From contig JAQUUS010000020.1 of the NCBI GenBank assembly GCA_028693775.1, positions 1 through 12,253 on the forward strand: a DNA stretch of 12,253 bases, read 5' to 3'. The notes below the pieces were generated by a model. The model searched no databases and had not been told where the DNA came from. It saw only the letters and a program-made list of their open reading frames with translations. Below, one piece after another: positions 1-7,336 of the stretch (position 1 is its first letter; every line of letters begins with the position of its first letter). The DNA is from Alphaproteobacteria bacterium (GTDB taxonomy: Bacteria > Pseudomonadota > Alphaproteobacteria > UBA9219). Made by a program: the position numbers and the translations under genes.

Positions 1-279
1 ATCGCGAAGCGGCGCAACATCGGGAGAGACAAACGCCGCATACGATTTGCGAACGATTTCCCTAAGCTCGCCGTCCGAAACCGCGCCCTCCAGAAAAGGA
101 CGAAGCACGAAACAGGCGATATCCTCATAAGGCATTTGGGAAAAGGCCGCGATGTCTTGCGGCGAAAAACACGGCCATTCCTTCGGAAGATAAAGCCCTC
201 CGTCCGGCGCAAGCCCCGTCATGGCAATGGCGCGTATATCTGCTTCGGGCGCAAGGCCGCGCGTACTGCGAAAAATCAT
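1..279 (-). CDS. thrC: Threonine synthase, N-terminal part (runs off the window)
   Basis: Threonine synthase is the PLP enzyme that converts O-phosphohomoserine to threonine in the cytoplasm, the last step of threonine synthesis. Only the first 93 residues are visible. They show the typical start of the family: STRG at residues 5-8 and GLAPDGGLYLP at 22-32, followed by a helical N-terminal domain (YEDIACFVLRPFL, residues 51-63). The catalytic lysine region lies outside the window. The ATG at 279 overlaps the TGA stop of pepP (276-278) as ATGA, which suggests translational coupling and membership of the same operon. The identification rests on N-terminal motif recognition. The frame is open to the window edge, so nothing indicates a broken gene. 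Confidence 0.88.
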   Translation of the reverse strand, partial: MIFRSTRGLAPEADIRAIAMTGLAPDGGLYLPKEWPCFSPQDIAAFSQMPYEDIACFVLRPFLEGAVSDGELREIVRKSYAAFVSPDVAPLRD

Positions 280-2063
280 GGCCGTTTTTCTATGCTTTCC
301 GTTGCCGCTTCGAGCCACAGGGCGTTATCGACCATCGGAGACAACGCCTCCCTGACTTTTTTGTGATAGGCGTTAACCCATGCAATTTCGGCATCCGTCA
401 GCAGGGAAAGATCGATCAGGCGCTTGTCGATGGGCACGAGCGTCAGCATCTCGAAACCCATGGTCTTGAGTTCGCCGCCGACAAACTCCGTAACAGCCAT
501 CAGGCTTTCGATCCGAATGCCGTAATGGCCTTCCCTGTAATATCCGGGCTCGTTCGAAAGAACCATGTTGGGCTTCAGCGGAGTCTTGTTGCGCTTCGAT
601 ATACCCACAGGACTTTCGTGAACCTCGAGATAGCAGCCGACCCCGTGGCCCGTGCCGTGGGCGTAATCGAGCCCCTTGGCCCATAGATATTGCCGCGCGA
701 AGGAATCGAGCTCCGCTCCCGTCGTGTCTTCGGGAAACCGCACGGACGCAAGAGCGATATGGCCCTTCAGAACCCGCGTGAAGTTCTGGCGCATCTCCAC
801 CGATGGATTGCCGAGCGTCACGGTCCGCGTCACGTCGGTCGTTCCGTCAATGTATTGCCCGCCGCTATCGACCAGATAGAGCTGACCCCGGACCAGCTTT
901 GCATTGCTGGCGTCCGTCGCGCGATAGTGAATCACAGCGCCGTGTTCGCCCGCAGCCGAAATGGTTTCGAAGCTCGGTTCCTGAAAAAGCGCATCGACCC
1001 GCCGGAATTCCTCGAGCTTGCGCTCCGCCGTCAGTTCGTCCACGCCGTCGCGCTCCCAGTGCGCATCGAGCCACGCAAGGAAATTCACGACCGCCGCGCT
1101 GTCTCTTTGACTTGCGGCTTTCATGCCGGTCAATTCGACGTTGTTTTTGACGGCGCGCAACATGAGGCACGGATCTTCCCCGCGCTCGACCCCCACGCGC
1201 GCATGCTCCAGAATATCGAGGATCGCTTGCGGCGTCCGCGAAAAATCGACCAGCACGGGCCTTTGCGTCCGCGCAAGCTCGGTCAGCGACTTCTCAAATT
1301 TTTCCGGTGTCGAAACCGTGCAGCCCGATCCCAAAATCGCCTTCAGGCTTTCCGAAACCTTTCGTTCGTCGACGAACCACTCCACCGACCCGTCGGCATG
1401 CAAAATCGCCCGGCTCAGGGGAAGCGGCGTGCACCGCACGTCGTGTCCGCGAACGTTCAGCAGCCATGCAACCGACGCCGCATCGGAAATGATCGCTGCG
1501 GCGACACCTTTTTTTCTGAGCTCGGCCGCGATTTCCTGCCGTTTTTCCGCCGAGGCCTTCCCGGCGTAAACGGTATCCAGATGCGTAACCGGCTCGGCGG
1601 GACGCTCGGGACGGTCTTTCCATATCTTGTCAACCAAATTCCGGTCGACCGGAACGGCCTCGCCGCCCGCACCGGCCAGTGTCTCTTTGAGGCACTTCGC
1701 GTTCTCGGCGGAATGCATCCACGGATCAAAACCGATCCGGATTTTTTTGCCCGCATTCTCCTTGAGCCACGCAATCGGCGTTTTGACAGCAACGTCGTAG
1801 ATATCGAAATAGTCCTTGGGCACCTGCTTGGCGGCCTGCAACGTATAGCGGCCGTCCGTGAAAAACGCGGCGCCGTCCTTCATCACGATCAGCGTTGCCG
1901 CCGATCCGGTGAAGCCGGTCATAAACGCGACCCGTTCTTCGCTGGGGGAAAGATATTCGCTCTGGTATTCGTCGGTCCGGGGAACGATAAATCCGTCAAG
2001 TCTGGCGTTTGCCATTTCCTTGCGCAGAGCGGTCAAATTGAGGGAGAATTGCTGGTTTGTCAT
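276..2063 (-). CDS. pepP: Xaa-Pro aminopeptidase (aminopeptidase P, M24B family, long three-domain form)
   Basis: This metallopeptidase removes an N-terminal residue from peptides with proline in position two and is probably cytosolic, as no signal peptide is seen. At 595 residues it is the long three-domain form, with two creatinase-like N-terminal domains and a C-terminal pita-bread domain. N-terminal landmarks are GFIVPRTDEYQSEY (about 24-37), LTGFTGSA-like MTGFTGSAA (48-56) and FDPW (112-115). The dimetal ligands are in place: Asp399 in LVDSGGQY, Asp410 in DGTTDVTRT, His473 in HGTGHGVG, Glu505 in NEPGYY and Glu519 in IRIES. I chose ATG 2063 because MTNQQFSLNLTALR begins just before conserved sequence. 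A TTG at 2099 would add 12 unconserved-looking residues. This start lies inside the prmA frame (68-nt overlap). The Shine-Dalgarno is weak, so coupling to prmA translation is plausible. The stop overlaps the thrC start. Confidence 0.95.
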   Translation of the reverse strand: MTNQQFSLNLTALRKEMANARLDGFIVPRTDEYQSEYLSPSEERVAFMTGFTGSAATLIVMKDGAAFFTDGRYTLQAAKQVPKDYFDIYDVAVKTPIAWLKENAGKKIRIGFDPWMHSAENAKCLKETLAGAGGEAVPVDRNLVDKIWKDRPERPAEPVTHLDTVYAGKASAEKRQEIAAELRKKGVAAAIISDAASVAWLLNVRGHDVRCTPLPLSRAILHADGSVEWFVDERKVSESLKAILGSGCTVSTPEKFEKSLTELARTQRPVLVDFSRTPQAILDILEHARVGVERGEDPCLMLRAVKNNVELTGMKAASQRDSAAVVNFLAWLDAHWERDGVDELTAERKLEEFRRVDALFQEPSFETISAAGEHGAVIHYRATDASNAKLVRGQLYLVDSGGQYIDGTTDVTRTVTLGNPSVEMRQNFTRVLKGHIALASVRFPEDTTGAELDSFARQYLWAKGLDYAHGTGHGVGCYLEVHESPVGISKRNKTPLKPNMVLSNEPGYYREGHYGIRIESLMAVTEFVGGELKTMGFEMLTLVPIDKRLIDLSLLTDAEIAWVNAYHKKVREALSPMVDNALWLEAATESIEKRP

Positions 2064-2964
2064 GAACGCATATTGCCCCGTTATGCCGCTTGAAGGCAAG
2101 GGCGGCCCACTCGCCGATCGTCACTTTATCGACAAGCATCAATCCCTGCATTCTATGAGCGGCGATCACCTTATTTACTTGAGAATTCAATAAGCCGGAC
2201 AGAATGGCGCGGCCGTCTTTGGCCAAATGCGCCTTCAGATCCTTGGCCATTTCGCAAAGAGGGCCTGCAAAAATATTTGCCATGATGAGATCGTATGGAG
2301 CCTGTCCGGCCACAATCGGCAACGCATATCCCCGCCCGTGCCCGACGCGAATGTTGGGCCTCAAGCCGTTGAGTCGCGCATTTCCGGCGGCAATGAGCGC
2401 AGAATCCGGATCGAGATCGACGGCAACGGCATCGCACCGCGCCCCCAAAACGGCGGCCATCGACAAAATGCCCGAGCCGCATCCGATATCGGCCATGCGT
2501 TTGGGCCGAAATCCCGACTTCAAGAGCCTGTGCAGCAAAAGAAGACACCCGCGCGTTGTCGGATGCTCGCCCGTTCCGAACGCATTCGTTGCATCGATCT
2601 GCATGGCGTAGAGCCGATTGGGAACCTTCGCGCGATGGAGGGCACCATGAACGGTCCAGCGCGCGATCCTGAGAGGCGGAAAATCCGCCGCCACCTTTTT
2701 GAGCCAGTTCAGCTTGGGAATGCTCTGAACGGAAATCTCCGGCGTTTCGATCCCAAGCGCCGCCGTCAGAACGGCCAGCTTCATGGAAATTTCGGCAAGG
2801 CCGGGATCGCGATCGTACAAAACCTCAACCCGGGCCGTTTCGGCGCGGGGCGCGTTCAGCACAGTGACCGCAAGGGAGCCGTTTTCGAACGCCTTGCTTA
2901 TCGCATCCGCATCCTGCGGAGGCAGGGACAATGTCAAAAGCCACAAGGGTCGGGTCAGGCGCAT
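1996..2964 (-). CDS. prmA: Ribosomal protein L11 methyltransferase
   Basis: PrmA is a SAM-dependent methyltransferase that trimethylates lysines and the N terminus of ribosomal protein L11. The 322-residue product has an N-terminal substrate-recognition region. Next comes the family signature NAFGTGEHPTT (127-137), the SAM-binding loop MADIGCGSGILSMAA (157-171), the acidic VDLDPD end of strand two (182-187) and the MANIFAGPL motif (228-236). The family normally ends soon after the GEW segment (284-286). Here the frame continues about 30 residues, past the pepP start, giving an unusual basic tail. ATG 2964 is the only sensible start, since an in-frame TAG lies just upstream at 2974-2976. No good Shine-Dalgarno is seen. 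It sits 51 nt after der in the same direction. Confidence 0.94.
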   Translation of the reverse strand: MRLTRPLWLLTLSLPPQDADAISKAFENGSLAVTVLNAPRAETARVEVLYDRDPGLAEISMKLAVLTAALGIETPEISVQSIPKLNWLKKVAADFPPLRIARWTVHGALHRAKVPNRLYAMQIDATNAFGTGEHPTTRGCLLLLHRLLKSGFRPKRMADIGCGSGILSMAAVLGARCDAVAVDLDPDSALIAAGNARLNGLRPNIRVGHGRGYALPIVAGQAPYDLIMANIFAGPLCEMAKDLKAHLAKDGRAILSGLLNSQVNKVIAAHRMQGLMLVDKVTIGEWAALAFKRHNGAICVHDKPAILPQFDRSAQGNGKRQT

Positions 2965-3015
2965 GAAAAACGTCTAGGGTTGGCTCGGAAAATCGCTCGG
3001 CTTCGCGGTCTGTGG

Positions 3016-4368
3016 CTATTTTTTCTTCTTTTTTTCTTCGTACGGATTTTCGCTCTTCTTGACCTGCCAGCGGATCGGTATGCCCGGCAAATCGAACGTT
3101 TTGCGCAACCCGTGCGTCAGGAAGCGCAGATAGCTTTCCGGAAGATCGACCGGCTTGTTGACCCACAGGGAAAACGAAGGCGGACGGCTTTTGATTTGCG
3201 TGACATAACGCAGCTTGATGCGGCGGCCCCCGACGATGGGCGGCGGATGAGATTCTTCCATATCCTGAAGCCACCGGTTGAGTTTTCCGGTCGAGATCCG
3301 CAGGTTCCATTTGTCGTACAGGCGCATCGCCTCTTTTATGAGCGTCTCGAGCCCATCGCCCGAAACGGCGCAAACGGGAACGAGCGGCACGTTTTCGGCC
3401 TGCGCGAGGGAAACCTTGGCCTTTTCGAGAATCTGGCGCGTGATCAGTTTTTTGTCCTCGACCAGATCCCATTTGTTCAGAGCCACGATCAACACGCGGC
3501 CCTCTTCGACGATGTGCCGGGCGATAATCAGATCCTGCTTGTCGAACGGTTGCGTGGCATCCAGAACCAGAATGGCAATATGCGCCAGCCGTATGGCGCG
3601 CAACGTTTCCTGAACGCTCATGCGCTCCAGGGTTTCGGTTACCCGCGCACGCCTTCTCATACCCGCCGTATCCACAAGGCGAACAGGTTTTCCGCCATGC
3701 CGCCATGCAATGGGAATGGCGTCGCGGGTAAGCCCGGGCTCGGGCCCCGTCAAAACGCGGTCTTCCCCGATCAGTTTGTTGATGAGCGTGGATTTCCCCG
3801 CGTTCGGCCTGCCGACAATGGCGAGGATCAGGCTTTTTTCTTCGTCTTCGACGGCCTCCTCCTCGGACTCCGGCGGCGCGAACTTCAAAAGCTCCTGATG
3901 CAAATCCATCATGCCGTCGCCGTGCGCGGCCGAAATCGGCAACGGATCGCCGAAGCCCAAAGACACAGCTTCGTCCATCGCAGACGGCAAAATCGCACTC
4001 TCGCATTTGTTGGCGAGCAAAATAATCGGTTTGCCCGTTTTGCGTATCTCGCGAGCGATGGCTTCGTCTTCGGCGGTTATGCCCGCACGCGCATCCACAA
4101 CCAGCAAAATCGCGTTCGCGCGCGCAAGAGCGGTTTTGGTCCGTTGCGCCGTGCGCGCCGACAAAGTGCCCTTGCCCCGCAAGCTCTCAAGCCCGGCCGT
4201 ATCGATGGCGCGAAATTCCAGATCGAACAAATGCCCATCGCCTTCGCGCCAATCGCGCGTGACGCCGGGCTCGTCGCTGACAAGGGCCATTTGCTTGCCG
4301 ACAAGACGATTGAAAAGCGTCGATTTCCCCACATTGGGGCGACCGGCAATGACTACTGTAAAAGACAT
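3016..4368 (-). CDS. der: Ribosome-associated GTPase Der (EngA), tandem G domains
   Basis: Der is an essential double GTPase needed for maturation of the large ribosomal subunit. The 450 residues show two complete G domains and a C-terminal KH-like domain. Domain 1 has GRPNVGKS (9-16), DTAGL (56-60), NKCE (120-123) and SAA (146-148). An acidic linker (SEEEAVEDEE, 168-177) follows. Domain 2 has GRPNAGKS (186-193), DTAGM (233-237) and NKWD (298-301). The KH-like part runs from about 353 and includes PPPIVGGRRIKLRY. The G4 of domain 1 has Glu in place of the usual Asp, which I recall as common in alphaproteobacteria. The protein ends in six consecutive residues of a lysine tail (EEKKKKKK-type end). 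It starts 5 nt after the bamB stop. yfgM-bamB-der is the order known from E. coli. Confidence 0.97.
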   Translation of the reverse strand: MSFTVVIAGRPNVGKSTLFNRLVGKQMALVSDEPGVTRDWREGDGHLFDLEFRAIDTAGLESLRGKGTLSARTAQRTKTALARANAILLVVDARAGITAEDEAIAREIRKTGKPIILLANKCESAILPSAMDEAVSLGFGDPLPISAAHGDGMMDLHQELLKFAPPESEEEAVEDEEKSLILAIVGRPNAGKSTLINKLIGEDRVLTGPEPGLTRDAIPIAWRHGGKPVRLVDTAGMRRRARVTETLERMSVQETLRAIRLAHIAILVLDATQPFDKQDLIIARHIVEEGRVLIVALNKWDLVEDKKLITRQILEKAKVSLAQAENVPLVPVCAVSGDGLETLIKEAMRLYDKWNLRISTGKLNRWLQDMEESHPPPIVGGRRIKLRYVTQIKSRPPSFSLWVNKPVDLPESYLRFLTHGLRKTFDLPGIPIRWQVKKSENPYEEKKKKK

Positions 4369-4373
4369 AAAAT

Positions 4374-5699
4374 CTACCGCAAAGCTATAAGCGTTCCGTC
4401 GTCCGTGACGACATAGAAGGTCCGGTTGGCAACAATAGGCGCGAGATAAACCGGATCCTTAAGATCGATCTGCACCTGACGGCTTCCGTCTTCCGGGGAA
4501 AACCCTGTTAAATATCCTTCGGAATTGACCATCCACAAATTTCCCCCGGCAAGGATCGGTCCCGACCAAACGACGGCCTCGGACCCCTTGTCTTTGGGAT
4601 CGGCGCGGCCGGGCAGCGGGGAAACCCACATCGAACGGCCCGTATCTTTTTCGAACGCGATAAGCTGATTGCTTCCGCCGTACACAAACACCGCATCCCG
4701 CGCAACCACGGGCGTATCGATGCCGCCGATGTCGGTTTCCCAAACGCGGTCGCCATTCCGCCGGTCGAGAGCGGCGATGCGGCCGCTGTGGCTGATCGCA
4801 TAGATGCGGTCGCGCTCGATAACGGGAAGACCGCGAATGTCGGCAATGGCGGGCAACGCACCGATCTGGGCGGGCGCCGCGAGGGAATACGTCCACGACA
4901 CACGGCCGTTCTGCGCGCGAAGCCCGAAGATTTCGCCGGAGTTATAGGCCACGACAACGAGGTCGCCCTGAACCGCCGGACTCGCAGCGCCCATCAGCGC
5001 GGCGCTTTCGGCAACCCCGGCCTGATGCCATAAAATGTCGCCCGTTTCGGCGTCCAGCGCGTTCAGATCGTTGTCGATGCTGATCGCATAGACCCGGTTA
5101 TTGGCCACGGTCGGCGCCGCGCGCAACGGCTTGAGCAACGCCTTGCGCCACTTGATCTCGCCCGTCCCGGCCTGAAGCGCGACAACGTCTCCGAAGCCCG
5201 TCGTCGCATAGACAACGTCTCCGTCAATTGCAATGCCGCCGCCAATGGCGGAATCGTCGCTGTCCTTGGGCGCCGTATCGCGTTCCCATCTTTTTTTACC
5301 GGTTTCGGCATCGAACGAACTGACGCGGCCCTCTGCGTCCATGGCATATACTATGCCGCGCGAAACGACGGGCTTGGCAAGCAGCTTGAAATCGGAGCTC
5401 GAGCCTTCGCCGATATCGGCCTTCCAGAGAACCTTCGGGTTCCGGGAAGCCTGTGCATTCGGAACGGCATGCTGGCTGTCGTACCCCGGCTGAGGCCACG
5501 ACAGGTTGACAATCTCGCGAGACAGGGACGGACGCGCATCTTCAAGCGCACGATCCGCCTCCAGCGTTTTCGCCGGTTCGATCACGGAGATGCGGTCTCC
5601 CTTGATGGTCGAGCCGATTTTGTTCGTTCCGCCGCTGCAGGCAACAAGCGAGCAAAGAACGGAAAAACAAAGCGCGCGACGCAGATTGTCGTGGTTCAT
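4374..5699 (-). CDS. bamB: Outer membrane assembly lipoprotein BamB-like beta-propeller
   Basis: BamB is the scaffold lipoprotein of the BAM complex that folds outer-membrane proteins, anchored on the periplasmic face of the outer membrane. The 441-residue product begins with a lipoprotein signal peptide: positive MNHDNLRR, a hydrophobic stretch and lipobox LVAC with Cys21. After a WPQPGYD...H segment (68-79) come PQQ-like propeller repeats of the form LDAxTGxxxW at about 130-138, 175-184, 216-224, 261-269, 312-320 and 350-358. A weaker one lies near 400, and the closing strand GTLIALR is at the C terminus. ATG 5699 is preferred over an upstream start at 5732, which would put 11 extra residues ahead of the signal peptide and overlap the preceding gene. 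The gene lies 10 nt after the yfgM-like stop and 5 nt before der. Other PQQ-repeat proteins exist, but lipobox plus context favour BamB. Confidence 0.93.
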   Translation of the reverse strand: MNHDNLRRALCFSVLCSLVACSGGTNKIGSTIKGDRISVIEPAKTLEADRALEDARPSLSREIVNLSWPQPGYDSQHAVPNAQASRNPKVLWKADIGEGSSSDFKLLAKPVVSRGIVYAMDAEGRVSSFDAETGKKRWERDTAPKDSDDSAIGGGIAIDGDVVYATTGFGDVVALQAGTGEIKWRKALLKPLRAAPTVANNRVYAISIDNDLNALDAETGDILWHQAGVAESAALMGAASPAVQGDLVVVAYNSGEIFGLRAQNGRVSWTYSLAAPAQIGALPAIADIRGLPVIERDRIYAISHSGRIAALDRRNGDRVWETDIGGIDTPVVARDAVFVYGGSNQLIAFEKDTGRSMWVSPLPGRADPKDKGSEAVVWSGPILAGGNLWMVNSEGYLTGFSPEDGSRQVQIDLKDPVYLAPIVANRTFYVVTDDGTLIALR

Positions 5700-5709
5700 G
5701 GGCCCCCGC

Positions 5710-6354
5710 TTAGTTAAGAGTTCGCAGCGCATTTGCAGCCCGGGCCGAAAGGCTTTGGGGCGCGCGCCGATCCGTGGACAGGCTCGTTAAAATCTTTTCG
5801 GCCCGCGCCTTGTCGTTGGCCCGGAGCGCCAGATAGGCCTGAGCCTCCAGCGCCGAATAGCGCCACGAGGCATTGTCCGCCGTCAGCGCGTCAAGCCGAC
5901 GCGACAACGTTTCCGGGTCGCCGTCGTCCAGCTGAGCCTGCACAGAAAGAAGCGTGCCAAGCTGGCGGAACGCGGGATCGGTCTTCGCATCGCTGGCGAG
6001 CCGTTCGAAATAGCCGATGGCTTCGGCTTTATTGTTCTGGTCGAGCGCAACGGATCCTGCACGCAAAAGAGCCAGCGAGCCAAGGCTTTCGCCCTTATGG
6101 ACATCCGCAAAATTCCGGTAGGCTTCGGTATTTGTCACGCTGCTCATGTCGCCCTGACCCGCAACGAGAAGCTCCGCCGTGACCTTGCGGCTGCGATCGA
6201 GCCGCCACGCACGGTACGCCGACGAACTCGCCGTCGACACAACGATCCCCAAAGCAACAAGGACGATCCACGGCCCGTATTTTTTCCATAGAGCTTCGAG
6301 CTTTTGGCGCTCCAGATCTTCCTGAACTTCTTGAAAGAGATTGTGTTCGGCCAT
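5710..6354 (-). CDS. YfgM-like tetratricopeptide inner-membrane protein
   Basis: The 214-residue protein has a short cytoplasmic N terminus (MAEHNLFQEVQEDLERQKLE), one membrane segment at about 29-48 (PWIVLVALGIVVS region) and a periplasmic, alanine-rich helical domain with TPR-like pairs (for example LLRAGSVALDQNNKAEAIGYF at 97-116, split across helices). This is the layout of YfgM, which in E. coli associates with SecYEG and periplasmic chaperones. The position directly ahead of bamB and der is the conserved one. It is the first gene of the minus-strand run, so its upstream region should hold the operon promoter. The Shine-Dalgarno is not clear: AAGTGG lies upstream of ATG 6354. Function in this organism is inferred from architecture and neighbourhood. 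Confidence 0.88.
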   Translation of the reverse strand: MAEHNLFQEVQEDLERQKLEALWKKYGPWIVLVALGIVVSTASSSAYRAWRLDRSRKVTAELLVAGQGDMSSVTNTEAYRNFADVHKGESLGSLALLRAGSVALDQNNKAEAIGYFERLASDAKTDPAFRQLGTLLSVQAQLDDGDPETLSRRLDALTADNASWRYSALEAQAYLALRANDKARAEKILTSLSTDRRAPQSLSARAANALRTLN

Positions 6355-6445
6355 GAGTTAACCACTTTGTATTTAAGAGATCGGAAGACGTTAAGACTAA
6401 AACCGGGCCCTTCCTTAAGATCAACATAAGGGCTTGTTCCGTTGA

Positions 6446-6470
6446 GCACAAGGGATGTTCGCACAAGGGA
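6446..6470. repeat. Tandem direct repeat GCACAAGGGA, 15-nt period
   Basis: GCACAAGGGA occurs at 6446-6455 and again at 6461-6470, with ATGTTC/ATGCTTC-like sequence following each copy. A degenerate relative, ACATAAGGGC, sits near 6424-6433. The spacing places it upstream of the yfgM operon and about 60 nt before the rpsT -35 candidate. A regulator-binding site is possible but unproven. Confidence 0.45.
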
Positions 6471-6529
6471 ATGCTTCGTTTTTTCTTATGAGTCTACCGC
6501 GATTTATGGCCTGTTTTGCCCGTTTTTGC

Positions 6530-6559
6530 TTGACCGGCAGGGCCTGTTATGCGTATGAG
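6530..6559 (+). promoter_or_regulatory. Candidate sigma-70 promoter for rpsT
   Basis: TTGACC (6530-6535) and TATGAG (6554-6559) are separated by 18 nt. A start near 6566 would give a leader of about 70 nt before rpsT. The -35 is close to consensus, the -10 only moderate. Confidence 0.45.
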
Positions 6560-6638
6560 TTCCGCCTTGCCCTTTTTCGGCGCTGAGGCCGGGGGCAACG
6601 ATGAAAATGCATTAACAGACAAAATTTAGGATATCATT

Positions 6639-6908
6639 ATGGCAAATCACAAGTCCGCAAAGAAACGCGCTCGCCAAACGGTTGCCCGCAACGAAAAGAA
6701 CCGTTCGCGCCGTTCGGTTATCCGGACGCTGGCAAAAGAGTCTGAAGCCGCCTCCGCAACCGGAAACAAAGAGGCCGCGCAGACCTCTCTTCGCAAGGCC
6801 GTGTCGGCCCTCGCAAAAGGCGCCGCCCGCGGAACAGTGCACTGGAAAACAGCCGCTCGTAAAACGTCGAGGCTCGCCAAGCGCGCCAAGGCTGCCAAGA
6901 AAGCGTAA
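6639..6908 (+). CDS. rpsT: 30S ribosomal protein S20
   Basis: S20 is a primary 16S rRNA-binding protein of the small subunit. The 89-residue, very basic product begins with the family hallmark MANHKSAKKRARQ and ends in an alanine/lysine-rich tail, which is the usual size and composition. The sequence ARGTVHWKTAARKTSRL near residues 64-80 corresponds to the conserved helix that in most S20 reads GxIHKNxAxRKxSRL. An AGGA at 6628-6631 upstream of ATG 6639 serves as Shine-Dalgarno. It is a single-gene unit: a promoter candidate precedes it and an intrinsic terminator follows 26 nt after the stop. Placement just before dnaA is common in alphaproteobacteria. Confidence 0.97.
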   Translation: MANHKSAKKRARQTVARNEKNRSRRSVIRTLAKESEAASATGNKEAAQTSLRKAVSALAKGAARGTVHWKTAARKTSRLAKRAKAAKKA

Positions 6909-6934
6909 GTTCTTCCCCCTTTTTTGTTCCGACG

Positions 6935-6968
6935 ATCGCCGTACATCTTTTGTACGGCGATTTTTTTT
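6935..6968 (+). terminator. Intrinsic terminator after rpsT
   Basis: A perfect 10-bp stem (ATCGCCGTAC at 6935-6944 with GTACGGCGAT at 6952-6961) closes a 7-nt loop and runs straight into eight T (6961-6968). This is a textbook Rho-independent terminator and separates rpsT from dnaA transcription. Confidence 0.93.
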
Positions 6969-7158
6969 GTAATAAAATTCAGCGTATCGAAATTTTCTTC
7001 GCGTTCGAAAATTTTTTGCTCATGAACAAAATTGGCATACAAGCAATTTTTTTCCGGGTTCAAAAATTTTTTTGCGCTGTTCTCTCTTCGGACCCGTGGA
7101 CAAAGCAGGCACGATTGATCTATGGTCCACCCGCTTTTGGATGATGTGCTTCCTTAAA

Positions 7159-7167
7159 TGTGGATAG
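7159..7167 (-). promoter_or_regulatory. Near-consensus DnaA box
   Basis: TGTGGATAG on the plus strand matches the reverse of TTATNCACA at all but the last position. It lies 170 nt before dnaA, a position suited to autoregulation. Neighbouring matches (CGTGGACAA at 7095-7103, TGTGAAAAT near 7265) each have two mismatches. Confidence 0.4.
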
Positions 7168-7271
7168 GAAAATATGAACGGTTTTATCTCACTGTCCGTT
7201 TCTAATACCTTCTGCCGCAGCGCGTCGCCCGCTTCCGCTCGTTTTACGTCTTAATTCGGGTCTTGTGTGAA

Positions 7272-7307
7272 AATCCGGGGAACTCTTCGGATTGCGTGGT
7301 TTTTTTT
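7272..7307 (+). promoter_or_regulatory. Leader hairpin followed by T8 ahead of dnaA
   Basis: AATCCG (7272-7277) pairs perfectly with CGGATT (7288-7293) across a 10-nt loop. Eight T follow at 7300-7307, six nt beyond the stem. It resembles an imperfect intrinsic terminator placed 30 nt before the dnaA start, so it could act as an attenuator, though the stem is short and the gap to the T run is long. Confidence 0.35.
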
Positions 7308-7336
7308 CGGCAGACTATTCGATAAACGGGGTTGTA

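Larger units (their letters stand above)
6355..6638. promoter_or_regulatory. Divergent intergenic region between the yfgM operon and rpsT
   Basis: These 284 nt separate two divergent transcription units and carry no convincing gene. They must contain promoters for both. A fair rpsT promoter is listed separately. For the minus strand I see only a weak candidate, TTGATC (about 6417-6422 on the minus strand) with a poor -10. The direct repeat listed at 6446-6470 is the most distinct feature. Short frames crossing the region lack coding character. Confidence 0.6.
6969..7336. promoter_or_regulatory. dnaA upstream region: A/T tracts, weak DnaA boxes, no gene
   Basis: No gene is visible between the rpsT terminator and dnaA. 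The first 110 nt are AT-rich with phased-looking A/T tracts. GTTCGAAAATTTTTTGC (7003-7019) and GTTCAAAAATTTTTTTGC (7058-7075) are near-copies 55 nt apart, with a shorter relative CGAAATTTTC near 6989-6998. An inverted repeat GTGGAC/GTCCAC lies at 7096-7101 and 7125-7130. The region should hold the dnaA promoter, but I see no single convincing -35/-10 pair. An origin role is possible, but only one near-consensus DnaA box is present. Confidence 0.5.

Noticed and set aside
690..2093. 467-codon plus-strand frame opposite pepP
   Set aside because: Antisense shadow of a gene with all catalytic residues in place.
2227..4416. 729-codon plus-strand frame opposite prmA and der
   Set aside because: It is antisense to two clearly identified genes. 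Its length comes from codon bias, and it has no recognisable domain.
7003..7075. tRNA-like GTTCRA motifs
   Set aside because: GTTCGAAAA and GTTCAAAAA resemble a T-loop, but no acceptor stem or anticodon arm can be folded around them.
6969..7336. oriC call for the rpsT-dnaA gap
   Set aside because: Only one near-consensus DnaA box is present and no clear cluster. Origin location is not reliably at dnaA in this class.
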